From: Cytospora piceicola
Lineage: Eukaryota > Ascomycota > Sordariomycetes > Diaporthales > Cytosporaceae
Assembly: GCA_023375675.1 (NCBI GenBank)
Contig: JALQBC010000048.1
Span: 62,001 to 126,000, forward strand
Length of the DNA: 64,000 bases
Direction of reading: 5' to 3'
Numbering within the stretch: the first letter of the stretch is position 1; each line of letters starts with the position of its first letter. Position numbers and translations under genes: made by a program. Below, in pieces: positions 24,102-36,077 of the stretch. Below the pieces are notes generated by a model. It saw only the letters and a program-made list of their open reading frames with translations, ran no database searches and was not told where the DNA came from.

Positions 24102-25898
24102 ATGGATGAGATTGCTAAGGAGTACGATGTCATTGTGCTGGGCACCGGTATGTCATTGTCTCCCAACCCCGCAATGTGGGGTCCTCTCCTGAAGCTATCG
24201 CTGCTGTTGTTGGTGTTGGTGTTGGTCTTGTTGGTTGAGCTTTGTTTCTAACCGTGTTTCTTGACTACGACTACAGGCCTGACCGAGTGCATTCTCTCTG
24301 GTGTGCTCAGTGTCAAGGGCAAGAAGGTCCTGCACATCGACCGTAACGACCACTATGGAGGGTGAGTTAAACTACCATACCCTTCAGTTTCCGTCCCCCC
24401 CTGAGACTCTGGACATGCGCTGACCACTCTTTGATCACAGTGAGGCCGCTTCGGTCAACCTCGAGACTGTATGTCCCTAACCCAGCCGTGTATATTGCAT
24501 TCTTTCGCGACATCCGATTCTAACGCACCCCTTCTAGCTCTTCAAGAAGTACGGAAACTACAGCGCGGGCGACGAGCCATGGAAGAAATACGGCCGCCCC
24601 AACGACTGGAACATCGACCTGATCCCCAAGTTCCTCATGTCCTCGGGCGAGCTGACCAACATCCTCGTCTCCACCGATGTCACCAGATACCTCGAGTTCA
24701 AGCAGGTCGCAGGCAGCTTCGTGCAACAGGGTTCCAGCTCCAAGGCCACCGTCGCCAAGGTCCCCTCTGATGCCACAGAGGCCCTGAAGTCGCCCCTCAT
24801 GGGCATGTTCGAGAAGCGCCGGATGAAGAGCTTCATCGAATGGGTTGGCACATTCGACATCAAGGACACTGCTACACACAAGGGTCAGTATATTGGAACG
24901 ACCTGTTACACCCGCTGAGAGGATCATGGCTGACACGTTCCAGGTCTCGACATGAGCACCTGCTCCATGAAGGATGTGTACGACAAATTCGGTCTCGAGG
25001 AGTCCACCCGGGACTTCATTGGCCACGCCATGGCCCTGTACCTCGACGACGCACACATGGCCGCCACTGGTGTCGCTCCCGATGCCATTGAGCGTATCCG
25101 CCTGTACGGCAACTCTGTTGCCCGGTACGGAAAGTCCCCATACATCTACCCCCTCTACGGACTCGGCGAGCTGCCCCAGGGCTTCGCCCGTCTGTCCGCC
25201 ATTTACGGCGGTACCTACATGCTGAACGCCAGCGTCGACGAGATGCTGTACGAGGATGGCGTCGCTACCGGCATCAAGGCCACCATGTCCGGCGTTGAGC
25301 CCGAGATGAAGTTCGAGACCAAGGCCAAGATGATCCTCGGAGACCCATCTTACTTCCCCAACAAGGTCAAGGTTACCGGCCACGTGCTGCGCGCTATCTG
25401 CGTGCTCAAGCACCCCCTGACTGGAACCAACGACGCCGACTCCGCCCAGCTGATCATTCCTCAGTCCCAGGTCGGCCGGAAGAACGGTACGTTTCACCAC
25501 TTCCCATATCCCTACATTTCCTTGCCTTGCTGACTGACTTTCGCTCTTAAGACATCTACATTGCCTGCGTTTCCTCCGCACACAACGTCTGCCCCAAGGG
25601 CTACTGGATCGCCATTGTCTCGACCATTGCCGAGACGACCGCGAACCACCACCTGGAGCTCCAGCCCGGTCTGGAGCGCCTCGGCAAGATCGAGGAGCAG
25701 TTTGTGGGAGCCCCTATCCCCCTGTACGAGCCCCTCGACGATGGCACCAAGGACAAGATCTTCGTCTCCAAGAGCTACGACGCCACCAGCCACTTTGAGA
25801 CAACGACCGATGACGTCAAGGACATCTACCGCAGGTGCGCGGGTGAGGAGCTCAAGGTTGAGGGCCTGAGGGAGGGTATCCAGGTTGCGGAGGAGTAA
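24102..25898 (+). CDS. GDI1: Rab GDP-dissociation inhibitor
   Basis: Six exons, join(24102..24147,24277..24361,24441..24468,24538..24883,24944..25486,25552..25898), 464 residues, the usual GDI length. Exon 3 is only 28 nt. Seen: the N-terminal dinucleotide-fold-like start ([20 protein letters not shown]), [17 protein letters not shown], and the Rab-binding platform motifs [20 protein letters not shown] and [13 protein letters not shown]. Known: GDI extracts prenylated GDP-Rab proteins from membranes and returns them to donor membranes; it is essential and encoded once in most fungi. Three of the introns interrupt the first 55 codons. A Rab gene lies 23 kb away at 48.8-50.0 kb, too far to suggest linkage. 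Confidence 0.97.
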
Positions 25899-26925
25899 GG
25901 AAGGGGGAGTCGTGATCTGAGCATGTTGCTGGGAGGTTAGGGCTGGGAATGAAACGAAAGCGAGTAAACCCACCCCGGTTTGTGTTATTTGAACCCTTTT
26001 TTTGAACCCTGTATGTTGGTTGTTGGTCGTGGTCACCAAATGAAGGACTCATTAATAGACACGGGACACAAGATATGTCCACCTGAGATAATAGGAGAGC
26101 CAGGAAGCTCTGTGAAATTGTATTCGATCCATCCAATAGCCTGGGAAACAGCAAGCTAAGCCTTGTGTTGACAATTGGGTCGTGACTCCTCGTGATTTAT
26201 AGTGCTTGTATCTTTGATATACTCGAACAAGCTCGATATAATAATTAATAACACCCTCTAGGTGGGTCGTACACGATAGAACCGGCAGGACTGAAGTTGA
26301 GTATGTTGTACGAGCAACATTAGTCGCTTCCGAAACGACAGCTCTGTACTTGCACGACTGTTGTTTGTTCTCTCGACACATCAAGTTTATTTGCTCCTTA
26401 CCACCTGCGTAATCCACCCCCGGGATAATCACGACCGTCGTGTTTATATTTTGCTCGAGACGCTCCTTCCAGGATGCTACCTTGTCCCCAAAGCAGATTA
26501 GGAGGAGCGTGCATGTCTGCATCACCTTGGATTAGACTTGAGGGACGAGGTTAATTCTCAAATAGTGGATTCAATTAGTTTCCCATTCTGTGGCCGTGAA
26601 CATCACCAGATGTTCGTTCAGTCAGCCACTCAACTTAATGGAACAGCCAGAAGGAAAGGTGACTTTTCCGAGATAGCACGTCTAGAAACTATCTGATGCA
26701 TGCAAATGAGGTATCATGGATTTCCCTTCGAAGCAAAAAGGAAAAAAATAAAACAGTTCCATCTGACGCCTTTAACCGTTTTGATTTACCTGTAACCCGC
26801 CTAGTAAAGCGCCCCCCCCCTCCCCTGGCCCAATACGCCTTTGTGTAGACCACCTCCCAGAAATCTACATTTTTCTGAGATCAAGAAACAAAAACAACTA
26901 GTTAGGAGGAAGCCACCCCCGTAAC
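25899..26925. other. Convergent intergenic region GDI / SCC2
   Basis: 1.03 kb between two convergent genes. It includes a C9 run near 26811. One 157-codon frame on the minus strand (26052-26525) is discussed in the findings; nothing else gene-like was seen. Confidence 0.5.
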
Positions 26926-29900
26926 CTAGAAATAATCCATATTATCGTCCTCGTCCGCAGGCTGTGGCAGGGCGTTCTTGCGAGGCCTACCGCGTTTTCG
27001 CGGTTGGGCCGACGACGATCGCGCCCTCTTCTTACGGCCACTGCCAGGTGTCGAGTTGGCCTTGCGCTTGCGACCCCGCCCTCCATCCGCATCCTCGTCG
27101 GCCTCGTCGGCGCTCGGGGTGGATGGCTCCTCGCCGTTCATCTCGTCGTCCTCCTCGGTGACCTTGAACTCCCTGTCGACGTTGAGCAGGTCCACAAAAG
27201 AGCGGCACTGCTCCATCATGCGAGTCTGAGAGGAGAGGGAGCCCATGATCGAGGTCATGTCCTCCCAGAACTTGTCGCCGGTGACAGTCTGGATCTTGAC
27301 GGGCTTCAAGGATTCTTTCTCCTTGGTCGCAGCCTTCAATTTCCCGTTGTGCCTGCTGGTTCCAAGGTTGAACTGCCGGCGGAGGTAGCTACGCGCCTCC
27401 CACATGGACTGCAGGATCATAGACCCAGCCGTCAATTGGCGAAGACGCTTGATATCGATCGGGGGCGGAGGAGGAGCAAACACGGGCCCCTCTTCGCCAT
27501 CTGGAGCAGCCTGGGTATTGGTAATCGCGTCCATATTCACTTGGAAGATCTCCGACTCGATGGCCTGGGCAACGCTAGCTCCTGTGCCAGTCACGAGTTT
27601 TTCCATTGTGGTGACAATGCCCAGCAATTCGTTGACCGTGACGTAGTCGAAGAATGCTAGATTCTCTATAATGAATTGCGAAAACTGGACGTGTGTTGGC
27701 ATGTCCTCCATGGTGTCGAGCTTCGCGGGCTCGAAATCCACCTGGCCACACAGCTTTTCGAGGAACTTTGTTCGATTCTTGGGCTTGCTTGACTTAAGAA
27801 CCTCCACCATGAGGTGAAGCTTGGACGTGAACGGTTCAGTGGTGGCACCACGAGGATCGCGGACAATATCACGCTGATAAGCAAACGCAGACTGCACCGC
27901 CTTAGCATACTCTCTCTCAAGCACGGTCTCGTATTTGTCATGTAGAGCACGGTGCTCATGGAATGCAAGCTCCGAAATTTTGGAGACAGAGGAGGTCTCC
28001 AGAGTGATCAGTGTGACGCCTGTCTCTTTGGGGTGGACCAAACCTTGGCGGTTGATACTGGCCAGGACTTCGACAGCCACGAATGCATGCTCATCCTGAG
28101 AGGCGAGCGAGATTCTGGTGATCTCTCTGAGAAATCTCTGCGTTGTAGCGCTAGAAACGTCGTCATAGGTGGTGCCACCCATGACTTTGAGGTTTCGCTT
28201 CTCGCCATTTTCCGCCTTGACATCCCCCTCTGAAGCTGCGAGCTCGGAGCGTTTCTCTTCGGTGAAGAGGAATTCCTTCAAGGACCTCAAGATCATCGAC
28301 TCGAGTTCAGGGATCTGCTCTTCGAAGACTTGTTGAAACGTCGTGTACACGTTCGCTGAGACATAATTCCTCGGCCACGACTGACAGATGAGGCCAACAG
28401 AATCGAGTGCCGACTTTCTGGCTTCCACAGGCTGGGATGGACTGGCAAATGGGATCACCACATCGACCATGAGCTTTGACACCGTGCCGCCCTTGAGTGT
28501 TGGGAATGATGCCTTGAATGATTCTAGTTTGCTTTCCAGGTCGCAATGTTTGCCCACCATCCCCACAATGAGGGCATAACGATCGAACATCCTCATCATC
28601 TTCTCTTCAAGAGGTCTGCCCTTCGTGGCGGCCCGAACCTTCTGTATTCCCTGCAAACTCGAAAGTGTAAGTCGCGATAGCTGTTCGCTGCTTCCCAGAA
28701 GACCGCTAATGATCCACAGACACGCGACCACATCATCGAGAAGGGCTCGAGTCACTTTGGCTATTGTTGGTAGCAATGCATTCCTGATGTCGGTGAGGAA
28801 TTGCTCATAGACGCTAGACAGCTGAGGAAGGACGCGGCGATAAATGACCACCACAGCCCTTGATGTGGCTAGATCTTCATTGCTCGCAATACTGGCCACT
28901 TTTGGTTGCAGTAGTTTGATCTGCTCGAAAGTGAACAGCCTCGCGTCTGCTTTGGCGAAGGTCATCAATAACTGCAGGGCATCTCGTTCGGAGTCTGGAT
29001 TTTCAACGAGTTCGAACATGCTTGCGACAAGCACCTGTCCGACCTTGAAGTTGGTTTCTTTGGATCCGAGGATACTCTGGAAGACCTTGTCCAGAACCGG
29101 CGTCACATTGCCCTGTTTGACTGTTTGAATCATCAAGGCAACGTGGTCTGCGAGGGACGTCTTGTAAGTCGCGGACCCTTCTGCTGAGAGGTACGGCGCT
29201 ATCCAGATCTCCTCGATCATTTGTCGCGCAACTTCTCGGACGCCTTCGTCCGGATCCTGCACTCTATGGAGTAAGCCATTGGCGATCGTACTGCGAATGC
29301 CCTTGTTTGGGTTGCGCAGATAGATGTCTCTTGCAAGCTTCATTGCACGTTTTCGTACCCCCACGCCGGAATCTATGAACCGGTCGACAACGGTCGGGAC
29401 CATCTTATCCTCGAGCGCTGGCCTCATGTCGATACATTTGCCAACAAGACCAAGTGCTGAATCACGGACTTGAGGTGAAGAATCATTCGAGCACTGGAGA
29501 ATCAAATGGATGAAAGTCGAATCTCCATCGAGGATGGTCGGATCGGTCTCCAAGACATCGTTCACACTCTTGAGACTCTTGCTGCGAACAGTCGCTTGAT
29601 CAGTTGTCATGAAACGAAGCAGAATATTAAGAATGTGTCTGTACGACTCGCAAAACTGCGAGCGTATGAGGATGATGTGGTAAGAGAGCTTAGCAAGAGT
29701 GGGCGAGACCTCTGCAAAGCTGTATTCAGTGGAAAGCCAACGGCGATCCTCGATCATCATCCTCAGACGGTAGGCGAGCCTTCCAAACTCTCGATCCCGC
29801 TCATCATCGTCAACGTCAAAAGCGTCATAGTAAGCGCCAACTTTGCTCGCCCAGTCTGTTATCAGGAAAGAAACAGCGCTGGATAGGTGTGGATCTTCGG

Positions 29901-32614
29901 AGGACCGTTGATCGATGTACTCCAGGTTTGCCCTGTAAGGTCCAGACCATGACATCAATTGCTCCGGACGTGAGCGAAGGTCGAGAGCTGATGTAGCGAG
30001 CTCCGAGAGGTAGGACCCTAGTTCTGTAGCTTCAACTGCATCTAGAGAATTCGCACTTCTCCGTACGAGCGACCTCAGTTTCGAAATCGCAGCTCCCATA
30101 GAGCCTAAAATCTCCAACGCCATGTTCTTCGCCGGAGCGGCAGTCCTCTCGCCGTCTACGATATTCATCATCGTTCCCATCAACAGTCGGAGTAGGAGCT
30201 CCGAAGCCGGCCAATCGGGCGAGTCTAAGCAAGTGATGAGATCCTCGAGGAAGTTCTCGAGGATCCTGCGAAAAGGCGACTCTCCGGTCTTCGTAGATTT
30301 AGCTGCTCGGCCGACCATGAAATTGATGACATGGGCTGCATTGTTCCTCGTCGTGTCTGCCAGTGGTGACGAAAGGCTTTGGAGCTCCGAAACTGACCGT
30401 CCGTGCTGCGATGCCGCTTGTGCCTCGTCTTGAACAAACATGTCTCGGGCAGCAGCCAGTCCACGATTATCAGCGCTAGCATTTTCCTCACTGCTCTCCA
30501 GTGACCGGAGGAGCTTGCTCTGGGCATCCTTGACCTCAGTGGCTTTGCCAGCGCTGGTTTGGATCAATCGGAGAACTAGAGCTGATACTGGTTGGATGCT
30601 TCTACCGTCGCTGAGCTTGAATTGGCGAGCCTTTTGCCTCGTCTGGGGCACTTTCTCCAACTGAAGCAGGATGTCGTCAACGATACCGTTTCGACTCTGT
30701 GGATTCTTCAGGAAGATCTGTGACAACATGTCCATCGCCACCAATCGTATGCCGTCAAACTTCTGGGTTCCGACTACGGAATCACGGTCGGTAGACGCAT
30801 TCTCAACGAAGATCAGGTTTGATGAGATTGTCTCCAGAGCAGTTACCACGGATTCGGAAAGTTCAACGCTGGAGAGTAGGGTTGTCAAGACCGAATAGAG
30901 GCGGGTAAAGCTCGTGAATATAGTCTGGGCCATCTTCTTGTGCGGAACGAGTTTCTCGAAAAGGTCTTTGCTGCTGTCCTTCTTGTCCTTGTTTCCCTTA
31001 TTTTCCTCTTTCATGACACCGTAACGTCGGACCTTTTCTGTCAAGGGCACTATGACGCTGTCTGTGACTTCCCTAAAGAGGTTTAGGCAACCCTGTATGA
31101 GGTCTTCTGAGTAAAGCTGCTTGTCTTCACGTCCGGCAGACATTGACCGCAAGACTGTCCGGGCGGCTCTAAGGGCAGTGTCCACGTCTTGGAGCTGCTG
31201 AGCCCATATCTGCGCGTCTGATTCGCTCCAGCTTTCGTCGACCCTAAGATCAGTATCTTGTACTTGCTTCAGTGCACCGTCGCTTAGGTGTTGCACACGT
31301 AGAATTTCATCGACGGGAACGTGGACAAAGCAGCCGAGGGATATCGCGCTCTGGAGAAGGGGCTGTAGCTTCTGATGGGCCATTGCGGTCATGGATGGCT
31401 CTTGATGTGAGTTCAGGAAAACCAAGGGGTTTGTGTCGGATTGCGTTGTAGTGACACTGTCTTCCGCGTCAAAAATCTCCATAAAGCAGCGGCGAAGTTG
31501 GTGGAAAGCTGAGTCGGCCCTCTGTTTCTGATCGCGGCTTGCCCCGTACACGTCTTGGCCATCTCCATACTGGTCTAGCTTGCGCTTTCTAGTGGACAAG
31601 TTGGAAGGCTCGTCAGGTTCATCGGGAACCGCAACATACTCCTCTTTGTTGAACGATGGAGCAGGAGGCAGCTCGATAGAAAATGTTCCGGCTGTGTGAG
31701 GACCAGGAACTGAATGTGACTGCACCTCTGACGGTACCTCGGCACTATCTCCAGCACCATTCAAGACTGGTGGCTGTGAGGGTGGGCGTTGTTGATTGGA
31801 CGGGTTGGCCCGTGGACTACTTGTAGAAGGGGCAGCCGCGGCCGCAGCTTCGTACTGTTTCTTAGTCGGTATGAGCACTGCGAACCGCGATTCATTATTC
31901 CCAGGACTCTGCTCGGCAAGTTCAGAACTGTTCTGAGTGCCCAGTGGTTCGTGGGCCTGGGTTGCAGGTCGCTGCGGTTTCGCTGCGACATGAGTTTTCG
32001 ACGTATGCTGGCCGCTCGAGGGCAAAGCAGCTAGGGTTTCTGGTGTTGAATATCGGTAGGAAACTGAGGTCTTCTCTAAGACCATCCTCGTAAATGGCGA
32101 CAGATTCGCAGCAAGACTCGTCGTGGGAGCACTTGACGTCGCGACTTTAGCGCCAGTCTTGAAGTTGCTATAACCGAGTCAATAGTTGCGCCGCCACTTA
32201 CTTCTCAACCACTCTTACAATTGTGCCATCCCGCTTGGGCTCAGTAGGTTCTGTACATGCTCCAGGCTCTGCTCCAAGCGCCTCGATGTGGAAGATGGAT
32301 TCGCGGCCTCCTTGTTTAGGTTGTCGAAGTCATGTCGAGGGACGAGATCGGCTAAACGGGAGGAAGAAGGTCCAGCACCAAGATTGGGGGTCGGTATTAT
32401 ATCTGCTACTTGGTAAGCTGGAGGTCAGAGCGCCTAGCAGACTATAGGGCCACTCACCAGACTCGAAAGGAATAACGGAGGTAAACGGGGAGTAGGGAAG
32501 GGCCTCCTGGAGGGTGAACGGGCGCGTGAACCTGGGATGAGGACCCGACGGTGGTGCAGATGGTGCGATTCCATTCTGCATACCATTTGGACTGAATGGC
32601 CCTGGATGCGCCAT
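26926..32614 (-). CDS. SCC2: Sister chromatid cohesion protein Scc2 (cohesin loader, NIPBL/Mis4)
   Basis: Three exons, complement(join(26926..32167,32219..32408,32458..32614)), 1862 residues, the usual size. The last exon is 5.2 kb without interruption. The N-terminal ~350 residues are disordered and Pro/Ser-rich (this part binds Scc4/Mau2 in the family). The central and C-terminal parts are helical HEAT repeats, e.g. FIHLILQCSNDSSPQVRDSALGL and the adjoining DPDEGVREVARQMIEEIWI. The tail is basic and ends in an AT-hook-like PRKRGRPRKNA before an acidic end. Known: Scc2-Scc4 loads cohesin onto chromosomes and stimulates its ATPase. Intron 1 has tandem acceptors AAG-TAG, giving products differing by one Val. 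It is divergent from RPA12. Confidence 0.95.
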
Positions 32615-33202
32615 GTTGATAGTTATCCGAGCTTCATGGCAATGGCCATAAAGGTCCCCAAGGTGCTCCTCGTGATGCGGCTGGAAGAGCCAGGCCGTTT
32701 TCGCCAATAGTCGGTCTCACATTCGATTGCAAAGACTTATTCGTAGGGAAACGGAGTCGCACAGCGGGCAACTGGGGTTCTGGGTCAGCATGTAGTAGCT
32801 GGCCAGTTCGATGTGGTTGTTGTAGTTGAAAGTGAGTTGAAGGATGATTGAAGGTGATGGCCAATCTACAGCCTTACCATGGAAGCTTGGATACTTGGAA
32901 GGTCCGTCCCATACATACATATGTAGGCAGCTGCCTGCCACAGGGCAGGTGGGTACGGTCCCCAGTCTTTTAGCAGCAGTTGGAGGTGGTTATCCCTCTT
33001 TGGGAGCTTGTTATCGATTAGCCCCGGATTTTCAAGCTTTGGCACTATGCCCCTGTCCCTGCAGTGCCTTGCAGCAGAAAAATTTGGGTGAGATTGAAGG
33101 CTCTTTGCTGCGTCTCATGAAGGAGAAGTGACTTCCCGTTCTATAATTCCAGACCTGAAGTATACATCCTTTCACAAAGACAACACACAACAAACCGCAA
33201 AC
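32615..33202. promoter_or_regulatory. Divergent promoter region SCC2 / RPA12
   Basis: 588 bp between divergent starts, so it holds both promoters. A short CATACATACATATGTAGG stretch lies near 32909. No gene seen. Confidence 0.45.
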
Positions 33203-33681
33203 ATGGCTTCTGTTGGATCTCTTGTATTTTGCACTGATTGCGGAAACCTCTTGCCTTCATCCAAGGGCAGCTCGAAGAACATTCTGCAGTGCGAGTGCTG
33301 CGGCGCTGAGAACCAAGGTCAGTAACAGCAACTTAAGAAGGATGTGAATACTTCGGCTAATTGATTCCATCCAGATACGGCTTCAAGTACCATTGTGACC
33401 AAGTCAAAGCCTGCTGATTTCCCTTCATTTCTGCGCCAGAAGTTGTCCACCGTCCAGACATTCAAGCGTCATGAGGTGAACACAGAGGCGAGGACGAACC
33501 AGATCTGTCCCAAATGTGGAAGAACAGAAGTCAAGTTCTCCGCTGTGCAGCTTCGCAGTGCAGATGAGGGTTCGACTATCTTCTTCACTTGCGATTGCGG
33601 CTACAAGTATGTCATCCGTCCGTCCCAAGTTGTTGCCATTTCGCATTACTGACCATACATAGGTGGAGCGAGAACAACTGA
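33203..33681 (+). CDS. RPA12: DNA-directed RNA polymerase I subunit RPA12
   Basis: Three exons, join(33203..33317,33375..33606,33663..33681), 121 residues. Seen: an N-terminal zinc ribbon (C10, C13, C30, C33) and a C-terminal TFIIS-like ribbon with CPKCGRTEV and the catalytic hairpin RSADEG. The last exon supplies only KWSENN-stop. Known: Rpa12 sits at the Pol I funnel, drives intrinsic RNA cleavage through the acidic RSADEG hairpin, and takes part in termination and assembly. Odd: the last cysteine pair reads TCDCG (C-x-C), whereas the usual ribbon has C-x-x-C; this is in continuous exon sequence, so splicing cannot explain it. Confidence 0.95.
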
Positions 33682-34011
33682 TTTCCAGCATTTGTGGTGT
33701 GCGGTCATTACGTGTATATACAAAAGTTGCATGTTCCTCGTTACATACCTCGCCTACTTGTGAGTTGAGAGGCACTACCTAAGTATCCTGCCCAGTCCTT
33801 TGCTAACTAAGTTCAGATGGAATCGGCAAACATAGACGGTCTCGCTCGCATAGGACTTGTTCGTCAAGGCCATCTATCCTCCGCGATGCATCAATATGTC
33901 TATCTCTCAGCGATGCATCAATATGATACCCAGAAATGATGACTTTTCCTTCTCCAAACCTGAACGCCGCATCTTGAAATCATTGCTTCCTGGCAAAGCT
34001 ACCTAGGTAGT
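33682..34011. other. Convergent intergenic region RPA12 / DOHH
   Basis: 330 bp between two stops. It carries an imperfect repeat (ATGCATCAATATG at ~33883 and ~33913) and a CTACCTAGGTAG palindrome at 33999, right beside the DOHH stop. Confidence 0.6.
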
Positions 34012-35057
34012 CTAAGCTACAGTGCCTGCGGCTTCAGGGATAAGCGCATATTCTATCTGTTCTCCCTTTTCGAATTCCGCCATATCCAACGCAACCTCGA
34101 CGCTCTCGCGGACAACTTGATCCGAGTCTTTGAGGAAGCCCTTGAGGATGTCCTCAACTCCCTCCTCATCACCAAGACTTCCAAGAGCTTCAGCAGCCTC
34201 GTGCCTCACCATGCTGACCTCTTGCAAATTGGCAAGTGCAGATGTAAGGGCAGGAATGGAAGCTGGGTGGGACAGTTGGCCGAAGACAAATGCAATTTCG
34301 TGGCGGAAGAGAGCGGAGGGATCGTCGAAGCCGCGGGCAAGAGCGTGGATGGCAGGAACAGCGGTCGGCAGATCAGGAGGTGAGGCAAGGTCTCGAAGTG
34401 CAAACATGGCTCGGTACCGCACGAAGAGGGGGACAGCCTTGTCCATCAACTCGTTTCCAAGCTCTTCCACGGTTTTCTTGGACTCGGCCGTTGGCGGGGC
34501 AGGGTCGATGGAGGCGAAGTCGCTGGCGAAGGGGATAAATCAGCCAGTGTACTATTATGAAAATCGAAGATAGGAAGAGCGGCTTACCTTTGGCGCAACT
34601 TCTCCTGCTTTCTCTCCTCTGAGTTCTCCCATTCTATCCTGCCAATGGCAATCTCACAGGTCTCCCTGACAGACACGTTCTCGCCCTTACGATCCCTGTA
34701 CTCACGTAGAACCTCCAGGTTGCTATCGTGTCCGATAGCGCCCAGAGCCTCGGCAGCCTCGTGGCGAACCATGGGGTCCTCCTCGAGATCGGCCAGGCAT
34801 TTGCGCAGCGGTGGCACGGCGTGGAGACTGCGGGTCTGGCCCAGACAATATGCCAGCTCGTGCTTCAGAAGGGCGGAGGGAGAAGCGAACGCGGCCGCGA
34901 TCGCATCCATAGCGGCCTCGGCGTTGGCATCTTGCGACTGGGTGGCCAGGTGCTTCAAGGAGAAGAGGGCGCGAAACCGTACAGGTAATGGGCTAGCCTC
35001 GGAGCAAAGCGACTCGCGCAGGCTCTTGATCGTGTGATCGACGGTATTGGAAGCCAT
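34012..35057 (-). CDS. LIA1: Deoxyhypusine hydroxylase (DOHH)
   Basis: Two exons, complement(join(34012..34522,34588..35057)), 326 residues. The protein is two matching halves of HEAT-like repeats. Each half carries two His-Glu iron-ligand pairs: [10 protein letters not shown] (H66-E67) and [10 protein letters not shown] (H99-E100), then [10 protein letters not shown] (~H232-E233) and [10 protein letters not shown] (~H265-E266). All four pairs needed for the di-iron centre are intact. Reaction: hydroxylation of the deoxyhypusine side chain on eIF5A, the last step of hypusine synthesis, using O2. Its only known substrate, eIF5A, is the next gene, transcribed away from it. An A12 tract (minus strand; 35191-35202) lies ~135 bp upstream of the start and may keep the promoter open (inference). 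Confidence 0.97.
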
Positions 35058-36077
35058 ATTATCTTGCCAAGCAGTCTACTCGTACGCAAACTGGGACTTA
35101 GTGAGGAGGACTGTTTCGGTAAACTGTCAAGGGTGCGTGGTGTGGTATGGCACAGGACGATTGCAAATCTTATCGGAGTTGGTTCTTCCCTTTTTTTTTT
35201 TTGGTGAGGGGCACGCGCAGGGATCTGTATACCTGCCTAGGTCAATCTGTAAGTCATGGTGGGGTCAATGCCAGCAACACTTAATTATACGGTAGCAGAT
35301 CTCCTCTCCGGAAAGAATGAAACGGGCAGCTTATAGCCTGCGAGTATGCTGAAAATACACGTTTTATTGGGAGATCTAAGCCATCTACATGCAGTCGCCG
35401 AGCCAACGGGCGTTTTTACGGACTGAAACTCGAATCGAGTCACATGTGGATGAGAACAAAGAGGCAATATGGTGATGGGTGTGTCGCACAGCAGAGTACC
35501 TACGTAGATAGCTACCCCAAGGTCTCACATTTCGATTTGTAGGTTTGTCATATGGGAGATCATATGCTGTAGGGTGTATATGTGCCATTTGGGTACGTCG
35601 AGGGGCTCAAGTCCTGGAGACAAGAGAGTACATAGTAGTCAAGAAATACCACTTAGGTAATGCTGTATGGGTTGCCTCGAAGGAAGAAAACAGGGGGCCA
35701 GTTTCGCTCAGGGTTGGGAGGTTATCTTGATATTGAAGATACTGAACCGTGCACCTAACAACCAATCGGCTATGCTTCGCCTGAGCTCTGTTAGTGTCAC
35801 CCGCAAAGTGGTCTGGACCTTCTGTTCGGGATCTGTAGATGCCCAATTCTAAGGCGCCCAGGGCGCTGCCAATGAGGCGGCTTTCAAAAACTGGGAACCT
35901 AAGCGGCAGTCACCGTGGCTTCCCCTCCACCTGCACCGAAATTTCTACCCGCAATTTTCATCCTCAACCACCACAAAACCCTTTCCTTTCTTTTGGAGAC
36001 ATCCTTTTAGCATTGTCGCATCTCTTCCCCTCCCTTTCTCAATCCACCAGACCATTTCACCTGTCAAATCCATCAAA
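35058..36077. promoter_or_regulatory. Shared divergent promoter region DOHH / eIF5A
   Basis: 1.02 kb between the start codons of the hydroxylase and its substrate. It contains a T12 tract at 35191-35202 near the DOHH side. On the eIF5A side a CT-rich leader (35990-36060) is typical of highly expressed fungal translation genes. No gene seen inside; short frames at 35545-35850 look random. Confidence 0.5.

Noticed and set aside
24520..25581. 353-codon open frame antisense to the GDI gene
   Set aside because: It mirrors GDI exons 4-5, where strong codon bias leaves the opposite strand open. It has no motif of its own.
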